64,000 bases of DNA, from the NCBI RefSeq assembly GCF_000769655.1, contig NZ_CP008887.1:1550001-1614000 (forward strand). The letters are read 5' to 3'. Positions within the stretch are counted from its first letter, which is position 1, and every line of letters starts with the position of its first letter. Shown here piece after piece: positions 53,003-61,535 of this stretch. A model generated the notes under the pieces. It worked only from the letters and a program-made list of their open reading frames with translations, did not search any database and was not told the origin of the DNA. The position numbers were made by a program, and so were the translations under genes. Source of the DNA: Thermococcus eurythermalis. GTDB lineage: Archaea; Methanobacteriota_B; Thermococci; Thermococcales; Thermococcaceae.

Positions 53003-53986
53003 TCACTTCTTGAGTATGACCCCAAGAGCAACCCCAAGCACTATTCCAGAGACCAAGGAAAGCACCACATAGCGTCCCACGTCGTTTTCCTGAACATTCC
53101 CGGCTTCCTGGCGCTCACCGCCGAGGGCCTTAATCACGGCGGCGCTGTTCTCTATCAGAACTTCGGTGTAGGGCTTCTCACTCCAGAAGACACGTATTCC
53201 AGCCAGGGGCTTCCCGCTCTTCCTGGCCAGCTCGCTCGCCGCGTCCTTCATCTGCTCAGGGCTGTCTACTGCATAGATTACAAGGTCTGCCCCTCTGGCC
53301 GTTTCGACGAGTTCGTCAACGGCTATGGCCGGAACCTCTTCCTCAGGCTTTATCGAAGCGACCGCGGTAATTCCAAGCCACTCAATGGCGTACTGGTTCG
53401 AGGGGAGCTGGATTACGGCTGTCCTGTTCTCATCAACAAGCGCCTTGTAAGCTTCAACTATGGCCCTAACCCTGCCTTCAAAGTCCGAGTACAACTCCCT
53501 ATAAAGTCCCGCGTTCACCGGGTCAGCCTTTTCGAGCGCCTTCTCCACGGCCGATGCTATGGCCAGGGCGTTGTAGGGATCGAGCCAGACCCCGTGAGGG
53601 TTGTCCTTGCCGTTGTACCAGTGTTCGGGCAGGTAGCGGAAACCTTCCTCCCTGTAATCATCAAAGAAAAGTGTCTCCCCGGTAATGGTGCCTTCCTCCT
53701 TGAGCTCTGATATTTTCTTTTCCATGGGCAGGTGCCCGCCGGTGGTCACTATGACGTCCGCACTCCTCAGGAGTTCAATCTGGTCCGCAGTCATCTGGTA
53801 CTCATGGGGGTTTGCACCCGGCGGAATCAGGTACACGACTTCCACTGCGTCGCCGAAGGCGTCCTGGACTATTGAGGCAATAGGAGCTATGCTGGCGACC
53901 ACTAGGGGCTTTTCCTCTGAAGCGCCGGTGAGCGGAATAAACGACGCGATTAGGAGCAGTGCTATGAGCAGAGTTCCCCTCTTCAT
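53003..53986 (-). CDS. Metal ABC transporter substrate-binding protein (ZnuA-like)
   Basis: 327 residues with signal sequence MKRGTLLIALLLIASFIPLTGA. Cluster A-I metal-binding pattern: PPGANPHEYQMTADQ (His), TGGHLPMEKK, NPHGVWLDPYNALAIAS (His) and KPEEEVPA (acidic ligand). A C-terminal hydrophobic helix (YVVLSLVSGIVLGVALGVIL) probably anchors it in the membrane instead of a lipid. It should bind zinc or manganese. No permease or ATPase gene is adjacent, so the transporter must be elsewhere or this is an orphan. Confidence 0.88.
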   Translation of the reverse strand: MKRGTLLIALLLIASFIPLTGASEEKPLVVASIAPIASIVQDAFGDAVEVVYLIPPGANPHEYQMTADQIELLRSADVIVTTGGHLPMEKKISELKEEGTITGETLFFDDYREEGFRYLPEHWYNGKDNPHGVWLDPYNALAIASAVEKALEKADPVNAGLYRELYSDFEGRVRAIVEAYKALVDENRTAVIQLPSNQYAIEWLGITAVASIKPEEEVPAIAVDELVETARGADLVIYAVDSPEQMKDAASELARKSGKPLAGIRVFWSEKPYTEVLIENSAAVIKALGGERQEAGNVQENDVGRYVVLSLVSGIVLGVALGVILKK

Positions 53987-54098
53987 TTTCGGTCACCCTA
54001 ACTTAACTCAACGCACATCTTTTAAACGTTGTTCGGGGAATCTTGCAGATTACAGAAGTCTTATAAACCGCATCACTTCTGTACTATGGGGTGTCGTC

Positions 54099-55904
54099 AT
54101 GAAAAAGTTGGGAGCTTTAATAATCGTGTTGCTGTTTCTGAGTAGTGCACTCCCGGCGGGTGCCTATGACCCCAGCCCCAGGGTTCTCGTGACAATAAGC
54201 CCCAACACGGAGCTGCTGAGTGTTGTCTACTACCTTGCCTTCGGAAGGGGCGACCCATTCGTCATAGACCGTGGAGGCTATCTCGACGAGGTGGACTCGT
54301 ACTTCGCACCTTACAGGAACCACCGCGCGGTCAAGATGCTGAGGGAGCACCTCGACGGGGCGTCATCAATATCCGAAAAGGACATGCTGCTGTATTCCCT
54401 TGAGTACTACCTCCTCCTCTGTACAGAACCCCCGGAGCTCCAGCCCTGGGCCCCCATCGACGATCCATGGACTCTAGACTTTATCGGGGTCCTTAGGGAC
54501 TTCGCGCGGGAGAGCAACTTTATGGCCTTCTACAGAGACCACCAGGACTACTACACGGAAGACCTTGAGATATACGAGAACGCCCTCTCACTCCTCCCGC
54601 CGGACGAGTTCATGGGGCGCTACATGGGCGTCTCCAACGTCAGCTTCGAGTTCTACCACCCGTTTCTTGTTGCAATCCACGGCCACAGCTTCAGCCCAGT
54701 CCGCGACGGCCTTCAGGTCTACGGCGCTGGCGGAATAATCCCCCTGGTGAGGCGCGACCCCCAGAGGACGCTTTGGAGCTACAAGACAGCGAGGGACACG
54801 ATGTTTGGCCTTCCCCTCAACAGGGACTACATCAAGAGCAGGGAGCTCAACGAGCTCATATACCTCACATTCATCTACCATGAGCTCGGCCACGACCTCA
54901 CAATTCCCGGTCTCAACGCCCACTATGACGACCTCACGTACAGCCTCAGGTACCTTGAGGACACGATAGAGGAAGACATGCCGTACCTTGCACGCTACGA
55001 TATACACTTCTGGGGCCCAACCGGGATGATATATGAAGGCTTCGCCGACGGCTGGGCCGACTTTGCGCTTAAGGAAGTCACCCCCGCGTACGCAGAGCTG
55101 GAGATGTGGATGCAGAAGGCCTGGGGAGAGTTCTGGATAGAGGACACCCTCGAAATCTACGAAAAATACGCCGAGATAAGCACAAAAGAAGGAAAACCCC
55201 TGGACGACTACGTTGATGATATGATGGACGAACTGAAGGCCGCAGTACCGTCTCAAAATGCAGAGGAGCTCTACCAGAAGCGTGTCCCAGTGACCCCCTT
55301 GAAGGCATTCGACAAAGGAGCCGTTGCTGGAAGAGTCGTTGTGGTGTACGGCACCCAGAACCCCGACCCCAGCGGGACAGAGTACGACAAGAGGACAGCC
55401 AAGGCCATAGCCGAGAACCTCAGGGCCTTTTACTCCCAGTGGCCGCATTACGTTGATGTAGTAGTTAAAGCGGACGTTAACGTCACCGACGACGAGCTGA
55501 GGGAGAACATCGTCCTTGTTGGAGGCCCCGTGTCGAATATGCTGGTCGAGGAGCTTGACGATAAGTTCCCGCTCCACTTTGAGAGAGTCAACGGGACATG
55601 GGTTCTGGCACACGCCACAGACGTCACGAGCTTTGTCCTTCTCGACGATAAGAGCCCGCTTAGGGGACTCTACGGCGATTCAAGTGTTGTCGCTGGAAGT
55701 CTCGGGGACGTTGTTAATGCGAGCGTCGTGATGGCGGTTAGAAACCCCTACAACCCGGAGAACTACATCGTCTGGGTTGCCGGCGAGAACAGGGAGCTAA
55801 CGGCGCTGTTCCAGAATCCGACCTACTACCTCAGCAGCTATGAAATATGGAGTAAAAATGGAATAGAGCTGGGCTTCTACGTTCAGCCGCTCGCCTCTTC
55901 CTGA
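54099..55904 (+). CDS. Secreted DUF4932 metalloprotease
   Basis: 601 residues from the ATG at 54099 (GGGGTG upstream). Signal peptide MKKLGALIIVLLFLSSALPAGA, then a DUF4932-type domain with PRVLVTISPNTELLSVVYYLA. A zinc-protease motif HELGH lies at 261-265, and GMIYEGFADGWADFAL about 60 residues later supplies the third ligand. The C-terminal 180 residues form a separate alpha-beta domain (GRVVVVYGTQNPDPSGTEYDKR, IVLVGGPVSNMLVEEL, YIVWVAGENRELTALF). Probably exported; the substrate is unknown. Its 3' end overlaps the next convergent gene by 22 bases. Confidence 0.85.
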   Translation: MKKLGALIIVLLFLSSALPAGAYDPSPRVLVTISPNTELLSVVYYLAFGRGDPFVIDRGGYLDEVDSYFAPYRNHRAVKMLREHLDGASSISEKDMLLYSLEYYLLLCTEPPELQPWAPIDDPWTLDFIGVLRDFARESNFMAFYRDHQDYYTEDLEIYENALSLLPPDEFMGRYMGVSNVSFEFYHPFLVAIHGHSFSPVRDGLQVYGAGGIIPLVRRDPQRTLWSYKTARDTMFGLPLNRDYIKSRELNELIYLTFIYHELGHDLTIPGLNAHYDDLTYSLRYLEDTIEEDMPYLARYDIHFWGPTGMIYEGFADGWADFALKEVTPAYAELEMWMQKAWGEFWIEDTLEIYEKYAEISTKEGKPLDDYVDDMMDELKAAVPSQNAEELYQKRVPVTPLKAFDKGAVAGRVVVVYGTQNPDPSGTEYDKRTAKAIAENLRAFYSQWPHYVDVVVKADVNVTDDELRENIVLVGGPVSNMLVEELDDKFPLHFERVNGTWVLAHATDVTSFVLLDDKSPLRGLYGDSSVVAGSLGDVVNASVVMAVRNPYNPENYIVWVAGENRELTALFQNPTYYLSSYEIWSKNGIELGFYVQPLASS

Positions 55905-56212
55905 GCGGGGTCTGCTTCTTCTCCATTTTCCTTTCCGTTCCCGTTGCTCTTGATGTGGGGCTTGCCGATGGCAATTGTGAAGCCCTTGAAGCTGTCGTCC
56001 TTCCTGTTGAACTCTATCGCCAGGGGGAGGCCGTTGTCCTCGTTGAAGACTATCCTGACAATCCTCGCCCGCGAGTGGTCGCTGAGATAGTCCTCCTTCA
56101 GGCTCTCGTAGTTTTCTATAACGCTGTCTATGCTCTCGCTGTGCATTTCGTAGATTTCACGGGCGTAGACGCTGTGGTTGCGTATCTCCTCGACTTTCTT
56201 TTCCCTGTCCAT
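55883..56212 (-). CDS. Hypothetical protein
   Basis: 109 residues, ATG at 56212 with GAGGTG upstream. Charged helical N-terminus (REKKVEEIRNHSVYAREIYEMHSESIDSVIENYESLKEDYL), a short strand part (RARIVRIVFNEDNGLPLAIEFNRKDDSFKGFTIAIGKP) and a low-complexity acidic tail (NGNGKENGEEADPAQEE). It begins ten bases after the phosphoribosyltransferase stop, so probably co-transcribed. Family not recognised. Confidence 0.65.
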   Translation of the reverse strand: MDREKKVEEIRNHSVYAREIYEMHSESIDSVIENYESLKEDYLSDHSRARIVRIVFNEDNGLPLAIEFNRKDDSFKGFTIAIGKPHIKSNGNGKENGEEADPAQEEASG

Positions 56213-56221
56213 GGTAGCACC

Positions 56222-56869
56222 TCAGGCTTTGCGCCACTTCCCGTCACGGAACTTAAAAACTTTCCTCATCTCTGCCATCCTGAGGGCCTCTTCGAGCTTG
56301 CCCTTTGGGACTTCCATACCGTGAAGCTCCTTGAAGAGCCCAACAATCTCGTCGGTGCTCACAGCTTCTTTCTCCTCAAGAATGTTGCCCACGAGGTTAA
56401 TCATGTCTTCGACGAAGTTCCACGGGAAGACTATCCAGGCCCAGTCGATTTCCTCGCCGTAGTAGTCCGGCTTGAAGCGGGAGCCCTTGATGGTAAGGAG
56501 CGTTGCGACCCTTACCTCTGCGGGCTTCTGGCCTTCGACGTAGTTCTTGGCCAGGGTCAGGCTCTCTCCGGTGTCGCTTATGTCGTCCACGATGAGAACC
56601 TTCTTGCCGCCCAGGTCGTAGTTGGTGCCGTACCTGAGCTTCGCCTTGCCGTCAGGTGTAGCTGTAACGCCCCAGTGCTCGACCTTCAGGCTGACGAGGT
56701 CTTTGACGCCGAGATAGTCGCAGTAGAGCCTCGCCGCAACCCAGCCGCCCCTTGCGAGTCCAACCACCACGTCTGGTCTCCAGCCTCCTTCCAGAATGTT
56801 CCAAGCCCCTTCCTTTGCCCATCTTTCTATGTCGTCCCAAGAAGCAAGCTTAGCAGGAAACTTCTTCAT
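56222..56869 (-). CDS. Phosphoribosyltransferase
   Basis: 215 residues. The PRPP-binding signature VLIVDDISDTGESL is at about 91-104 and the dipeptide/loop DVVVGLARGGWVAARL near 34-49. The C-terminal 65 residues are an added helical segment. It resembles archaeal xanthine/hypoxanthine-type phosphoribosyltransferases (Gpt/HptB), which salvage purine bases. The exact base cannot be read. A TATA-like ATTTAAGG lies about 37 bases upstream. Confidence 0.85.
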   Translation of the reverse strand: MKKFPAKLASWDDIERWAKEGAWNILEGGWRPDVVVGLARGGWVAARLYCDYLGVKDLVSLKVEHWGVTATPDGKAKLRYGTNYDLGGKKVLIVDDISDTGESLTLAKNYVEGQKPAEVRVATLLTIKGSRFKPDYYGEEIDWAWIVFPWNFVEDMINLVGNILEEKEAVSTDEIVGLFKELHGMEVPKGKLEEALRMAEMRKVFKFRDGKWRKA

Positions 56870-56983
56870 TGGATTTCCCTTAACGGAGCAAAAACAGCAT
56901 GTTATTTAAGGTTTTTGGCCAAGAAGTTTGACAAGTTCGTGTCATATGAGTGGTGTTACGAATAGTTAAAAAAGTGGGAGGAA

Positions 56984-58225
56984 TCAGAATAGCCACTGGT
57001 TCTCGATACACTCATCGCACGGCGGTTTCTCGCCGGCTATTGCCTTGAACTTCTTGTAGATACACTCTGGAAGGCCGAGTGGACAGCGGTCTGGGTACTG
57101 GCCGGGCCTGACCTTCGTCGGGTCGAGCTTTATCTTGATGTAGGCCTCGTACTCCTCGACCTTCTTCCAAGGCAGGACTTTGGCGCCGTAGATGACAAGC
57201 CCGTCGTAAATCTTGGCGTAGTCTCCGATAACGGCGTTCTCCTTTACGATGACGTCCTTGCCGACGACAACTCCCTCGCCGAGGATTGCGTCCTTGAGCT
57301 CGGCCCCTTCCTTGATTATGTCGTTTCCGATGAGGACGGAGCGCTTGATGTAGGCCTTGTCCTCTATCACGGTGTTTGGCCCGATGTATGAGTAGGCTTT
57401 TATCTTTACGCCATGCCCTATCTTGACGCCCTCGTCAATGTAGACCGGCCCCTGAATCTCAACGTCCTCAGGGACTTCTGCCGTCTCTGCTATGTAGAAG
57501 TAGCCGTTCTCCCTCGCCATCTCATCGAGTGCAATCTGGTGGGCGTAGAAGAAGTCCTCAGGAGTTCCGAGGTCTACCCAGTAGGTTCCCTTCGGCATCT
57601 TGTAGGCGTAGACCTGGCCGCGCTCGACGAACCTCGGAAGGATTTCGCGCTCGAAGTAGACCTCTTTGCCCCGGGGGATTTCCTCGAGCACCTTCTTGTT
57701 AACGACGTAGATTCCCGCATCGACGAGGTTGCTCTTCGGCCTCTTGGGCTTCTCTTCAAAGTGGAGCACCTTTCCGCTCTCGTCCATCTCAAGGACTCCA
57801 AAGCGCTCCGGGTCGTAGACCTTGGTCGCTGCAACCGTTATAAGGCCCTCGTTCTCGCGGTGGGCCTTTATGAGCTCGCGGTAGTCGAAGTTGGTGAAGA
57901 CGTCACCGTAAATCACAAGGAAGTCCTCGCTCACGTAGTCCTCAACGTTCTTCAGCGCACCGCCCGTCTCAAGGGGCATCGGGTCGTTTACGAAGCGTAT
58001 CTCCTTGGGATAATCTGGCATCTTTTCGTCTATGAACTCCCTTATCTCGCCCCTCATGTAGTGGACTGAGAGAATAATCTCGTCAATCTCCTCGACCTTC
58101 TCAAGGGCATCGAGGATGTACTGGAGGTTGGGCTTTCCGAGAACAGGAATCATCGGCTTCGGTCTCGTTGATGAGAGCGGCCTGAGCCTCGTTCCAAAAC
58201 CGCCTGCAAGGATTACGGCTTTCAT
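56984..58225 (-). CDS. Sugar-phosphate nucleotidyltransferase with left-handed beta-helix
   Basis: 413 residues from the ATG at 58225 (GGTGAT upstream). The N-terminal domain begins MKAVILAGGFGTRLRPLSSTRPKPMIPVLGKP and has VIYGDVFTNFD, VDAGIYVVNKK and GTYWVDLGTPEDF. The C-terminal part has hexapeptide repeats of a left-handed helix (VKIGHGVKIKAYSYIGPNTVIEDKAYI). The tail carries four cysteines (RCPLGLPECIYKKF, PPCDECIENQW) that could bind a metal. It makes an NDP-sugar, probably GDP-mannose or dTDP/UDP-glucose, for glycan synthesis. Confidence 0.9.
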   Translation of the reverse strand: MKAVILAGGFGTRLRPLSSTRPKPMIPVLGKPNLQYILDALEKVEEIDEIILSVHYMRGEIREFIDEKMPDYPKEIRFVNDPMPLETGGALKNVEDYVSEDFLVIYGDVFTNFDYRELIKAHRENEGLITVAATKVYDPERFGVLEMDESGKVLHFEEKPKRPKSNLVDAGIYVVNKKVLEEIPRGKEVYFEREILPRFVERGQVYAYKMPKGTYWVDLGTPEDFFYAHQIALDEMARENGYFYIAETAEVPEDVEIQGPVYIDEGVKIGHGVKIKAYSYIGPNTVIEDKAYIKRSVLIGNDIIKEGAELKDAILGEGVVVGKDVIVKENAVIGDYAKIYDGLVIYGAKVLPWKKVEEYEAYIKIKLDPTKVRPGQYPDRCPLGLPECIYKKFKAIAGEKPPCDECIENQWLF

Positions 58226-58260
58226 GGTATCACCATTTATGGCTACCACCTGCGGGCTTA

Positions 58261-58284
58261 TATATTTTACGGCTGTAAAATATA
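58261..58284. promoter_or_regulatory. 24-bp inverted repeat in the promoter of the nucleotidyltransferase gene
   Basis: TATATTTTAC (58261-58270) and GTAAAATATA (58275-58284) are perfect complements around GGCT. On the minus strand the left arm supplies the TATA element (AAAATATATAAG) about 36 bases before the ATG at 58225, so bound protein would block or guide transcription factors. The sequence is not the TATCAC-N5-GTGATA glycolytic motif of TrmBL1/Tgr. No gene is present between here and 58462. Confidence 0.5.
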
Positions 58285-58461
58285 TCACCCCCAGGGAGAT
58301 GTACAACAATAGTCAGAAACATGTCAAGATTTGACGTGGAAAACTCAAAATGCCTGCAACTCAAAGGCAGTACGCAATGTTGCCCGTTTTGGGGTGAACA
58401 GCCCCCAGATTTGTGATACAATCAAAAGCGGAAAATGTTTAAAAATGAAGCCAGGCCCCGC

Positions 58462-58716
58462 TCACTCCCCCTGCACCTTAAAGCTGGGCCTGAGCACCTT
58501 CACTCTCGGCACGAGGCACTTCCCATAGCAGATTTTCCTGAGCGGACAGGTTTCGCAGGACGGCCCCTGCTCAATCTCCTCGATGTATCCGAGACTTTTA
58601 AGGAGCTCAATGATTCCCTCGACTTCCTCGACCTTAGTTCCGAGCTCCTCGGCAATCTCCTGTGGAAACCGCTTGCCCTCGTTGATTAACCTCAGCACTT
58701 CTTCCATCTTGCCCAT
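58462..58716 (-). CDS. FeoC-like winged-helix protein with cysteine cluster
   Basis: 84 residues from the ATG at 58716 (ATG at 58707 also possible). The first 45 residues form a winged helix (VLRLINEGKRFPQEIAEELGTKVEEVEGIIELLKSLGYI). Then comes CETCPLRKICYGKC, four cysteines spaced for an iron-sulfur cluster. This is the plan of FeoC proteins that sense iron or oxygen for the Feo system. It begins two bases after the feoB stop, so it is the third gene of the operon. Confidence 0.8.
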   Translation of the reverse strand: MGKMEEVLRLINEGKRFPQEIAEELGTKVEEVEGIIELLKSLGYIEEIEQGPSCETCPLRKICYGKCLVPRVKVLRPSFKVQGE

Positions 58717-58718
58717 CT

Positions 58719-60707
58719 TCACAACCCCAGCACCGTTCCAACGTGCCAGATGATGACTCCAACGAGGGAGGCAACAGTTATCATGTAAACCGTGACTGCT
58801 AGTGCCCACTTCCAGTTGCTCTCTGCCCTTATGGCGCCTATCGTTGCTACACACGGGATGTAGAGCGTCGTGACAACAGCCAGGACAAAGCCCTGGAGGG
58901 AGCTCATCGCACCCATAATGGCTTCTCTGAGTGCTTCACCGCTCAGACCGCCGTAGAGTATGCTGTACGTTGATATAACGTTCTCCTTGGCGATTATTCC
59001 AAATATCAGGCTCACTCCAGCCTTCCAGTCAAGCCCCATGAGGTGAAGGTATGGCTCAACGAGGTGCCCGAGCCTCTCGGCGTAGCTCTTCCCGGTTCCA
59101 ATGGGCACCGGATAGTTGCTGAGGTACCATATCACTATCGAACCCACGAGGATCACGGTTCCCGCTTTCTTGACGAACTCCTTGCTCCTCTCCCAGGAAT
59201 GAAGGAGCAGGCTCTTCCAGCTGGGGAGAAGGAACTCCGGTAGTTCAATCACGAAGGGGCTCTCCTCACCTGGAACGAACCTGCTGACGAGCTTTGCAGA
59301 GAGCAGGGCCACGCCCAAACTTATCAGGTAGATTGCCAGCGCAACGAGCGCGTCCCCCCCAAAGAACGTCCCGACGAGGAAGCTGATGACGCTCAAGCGG
59401 GCGGAGCATGGGATAAACGGGTTCACGAACATCGCGACCAGCCTGTCCTTTTCCTCGTCGAGCGTCCTTGTGGCCATCACCGCCGGGACGTTGCAGCCGA
59501 GGCCGAGGATGAGCGGTATTATGGCCTTTCCGGGGAGGCCGAACTTCCTGAGTATTCCTTCCATGAGCACCGCTACCCTCGCCATGTAGCCGAGGTCTTC
59601 GAGGAACGAGAGGGCGAGGAAGAGAAGGAAGACCAGCGGGAAGAAGCTGAGCACCGAACCGACGCCGCCGATTATACCATCAACGAGCAACCCGCGGAGC
59701 GTCTCGTCAGCTATGTGCGGTGCCACCCATTCTCCCAGCCTGCCGAACGCGTCATCGAGAACCCCCTGGAGGGGGAACCCAAACGTAAAGACAAACTTGA
59801 AGACTAGGTAGAAGACGAATGCCATGGCTATGAAGCCGTAAACCGGGTGGACGAGAATCCTGTCGAGCTGGTCGGTGAGGGTCTCCTTTGCACTGCCGTA
59901 GCTCATGAACTCGTGGGTCAGGCCGTCGATGAACTCGTACTTCTGGCCGGCTATGATTAAGTCCATCGCGCGCCCGTAGCGCGCTTCGGCCTCGCCTATG
60001 TGGGTCATTATCTCCTTCAGCTTCTCTTCGCCTATGTGCCTCAAAACGAGCTTCATTATCTCATCGTCGCGCTGAAGGAGCTTTATCGCCAGCCAGCGGA
60101 GCGGGTAGCGCTCGGCCAGCTCGGTTCCCGCGAGGCACTTTGAGATGTGCTCTATCTCCCTCTCGACTTCGGGGTCGTAGCGTGGAAGCACGGGGCTGGT
60201 CTTTATCATGCCGTTGGCCATCTCCCATATCTTCTTCTTTAGCTCGTCCAGGCCAGCCCCTTCTTTGGCGTTGAGCGGGACGACGGGAACACCGAGAACC
60301 TTTGACATCTTGAGTGGGTCTATCCTTATCCCCTTCTTCTCGGCGAGGTCCATCTTGTTGAGCGCGATGACCACGTTCTTCAGACCCATTTCAAAGATTT
60401 CCATAGTGAGGTAGAGGTTTCTAAGGACGGAAGTCGCGTCAACGACGTTCACAACGACGTCGGGGTTCCCGTTGAGGAGAAAGTCCCTCGCAACGAGCTC
60501 GTCGATGGAGTGGGCCGTGAGAGAGTAAGTTCCGGGCAAATCAACCACGAGGAAGCGCTCCCCCTTGTACTCGAAGACTCCCTCCTTCTTCTCCACCGTG
60601 ACACCCGGCCAGTTGCCGACGTGCTGGCGCATTCCGGTCAGGTCGTTAAATATCGTGGTCTTCCCCACGTTCGGGTTCCCAGCCAGAGCGACGACCTTCA
60701 TTGCCAT
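58719..60707 (-). CDS. feoB: Ferrous iron transporter FeoB
   Basis: 662 residues. The N-terminal GTPase domain has GNPNVGKTTIFNDLTG, VDLPGTYSL and ALNKMDLAE. A helical GDI domain is followed by two Gate domains with eight or more membrane helices (LFLALSFLEDLGYMARVAVLMEGILRKFGLPGKAIIPLILGLGCNVPAVMATRT, then FVNPFIPCSARL with the conserved cysteine). It imports Fe2+. ATG at 60707 follows GAGGTGGT and starts nine bases after feoA. Confidence 0.96.
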   Translation of the reverse strand: MAMKVVALAGNPNVGKTTIFNDLTGMRQHVGNWPGVTVEKKEGVFEYKGERFLVVDLPGTYSLTAHSIDELVARDFLLNGNPDVVVNVVDATSVLRNLYLTMEIFEMGLKNVVIALNKMDLAEKKGIRIDPLKMSKVLGVPVVPLNAKEGAGLDELKKKIWEMANGMIKTSPVLPRYDPEVEREIEHISKCLAGTELAERYPLRWLAIKLLQRDDEIMKLVLRHIGEEKLKEIMTHIGEAEARYGRAMDLIIAGQKYEFIDGLTHEFMSYGSAKETLTDQLDRILVHPVYGFIAMAFVFYLVFKFVFTFGFPLQGVLDDAFGRLGEWVAPHIADETLRGLLVDGIIGGVGSVLSFFPLVFLLFLALSFLEDLGYMARVAVLMEGILRKFGLPGKAIIPLILGLGCNVPAVMATRTLDEEKDRLVAMFVNPFIPCSARLSVISFLVGTFFGGDALVALAIYLISLGVALLSAKLVSRFVPGEESPFVIELPEFLLPSWKSLLLHSWERSKEFVKKAGTVILVGSIVIWYLSNYPVPIGTGKSYAERLGHLVEPYLHLMGLDWKAGVSLIFGIIAKENVISTYSILYGGLSGEALREAIMGAMSSLQGFVLAVVTTLYIPCVATIGAIRAESNWKWALAVTVYMITVASLVGVIIWHVGTVLGL

Positions 60708-60716
60708 GCTACCACC

Positions 60717-60944
60717 TCAGAGCTTTCTTACAAAAACCCTTGCAGCCATTCCTTTGCCCAGTGCAATCCTCGTTCCGCCGACTTCAACTATGAGGGGGCC
60801 TCTGGGGTAGTTCTCTAGAACCCTGACGACGGCCCCGGGGGCTAATCCCATTGCATATAGCCTGCTCCTGAAGTTCGGGCCGCCCCGCAGGTCGACCACA
60901 ATTCCCCTCTCTCCGGGAAGCAGTGAGAGTAAAGGCACAACCAT
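60717..60944 (-). CDS. feoA: Ferrous iron transport protein FeoA
   Basis: 75 residues from the ATG at 60944, which has GGTGAT four bases upstream; ATGs at 60956 and 60950 are also in frame. SH3-like FeoA domain: LPGERGIVVDLRGGPNFRSRLYAMGLAPGAVVRVLENYPRGPLIVEVGGTRIALGKGMAARV. It is thought to stimulate the FeoB GTPase. First gene of feoA-feoB-feoC; the iron-responsive-type palindrome just upstream probably controls all three. Confidence 0.93.
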   Translation of the reverse strand: MVVPLLSLLPGERGIVVDLRGGPNFRSRLYAMGLAPGAVVRVLENYPRGPLIVEVGGTRIALGKGMAARVFVRKL

Positions 60945-60954
60945 GTTCATCACC

Positions 60955-60970
60955 ATTAGGTTATCCTAAT
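60955..60970. promoter_or_regulatory. DtxR-type operator at the feo promoter
   Basis: ATTAGG-TTAT-CCTAAT is an inverted repeat with perfect 6-bp arms, matching the TTAGG...CCTAA core of DtxR/IdeR-family boxes. It overlaps the expected transcript start, downstream of a TATA-like TTTATTAA at about 60994-61001 (minus strand). A weaker second site, TTTGG-TGAG-CCTAA, lies at about 61004-61017. Iron-loaded DtxR homologue would repress feoABC; Thermococcales are known to carry such a regulator. Confidence 0.7.
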
Positions 60971-61146
60971 TCTATCTGAACTCCTCCCTGCCCTTAATAA
61001 ATCTTTGGTGAGCCTAACAAAACTAAGGGGTTCGAACTCGGGCTGTGTGAGGTTGGAAAAACGCCCTGTTTTCGGAACGCGGATTCGTCCCCACGACAGG
61101 CTAAGGCATTTATATAAGATAAGCGCAAAACCGCGGGGGTGATACC

Positions 61147-61497
61147 ATGGAGGGCGAAGTCAGAAAGACATCGCTAGGAATTGACGAGAACCTTGAGGGA
61201 CTGCTCGCGTACCTGCTCTGGTGGCTCACGGGAATAATACTGCTCCTGCTGGAAAAGGAGAGCTACTTTGTCCGATTCCACGCCATGCAGTCGACGGTGA
61301 CATTCCTGTTTTTCACAGTGGCAATAAGAGTTTTTGAGGCTATACCCATCATTGGGGGTCTTATCGCCTACCTGCTGTCGCTCGTCGCCCTCATAGCATG
61401 GATTGTGGGCATGGTCAAGGCCTACCGGGGGGAGCTCTACAAGTTCCCAATCTTCGGGGACCTCGCCGAGCAGTGGGTTGATAAGGTCAACCTCTGA
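61147..61497 (+). CDS. DUF4870-family membrane protein
   Basis: 116 residues with three or four helices. The family pattern is clear: LGIDENLEGLLAYLLWWLTGIILLLLEKESYFVRFHAMQSTVTF, then IPIIGGLIAYLLSLVALIAWIVGMVKAYRGELYKFPIFGDLAE. Function unknown. ATG at 61147 with GGGGGTGAT just upstream; TATA CATTTATATAAG at about 61108-61119. The T-rich bases after the stop could end its message. Confidence 0.88.
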   Translation: MEGEVRKTSLGIDENLEGLLAYLLWWLTGIILLLLEKESYFVRFHAMQSTVTFLFFTVAIRVFEAIPIIGGLIAYLLSLVALIAWIVGMVKAYRGELYKFPIFGDLAEQWVDKVNL

Positions 61498-61535
61498 TGC
61501 CCAAGTTTTTTAAGCTCCCTCTTTTACGTTTTTTT

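Noticed and set aside
58261-58284. TrmBL1/Tgr glycolytic motif
   Set aside because: The site lacks TATCAC-N5-GTGATA; arms and spacing differ.
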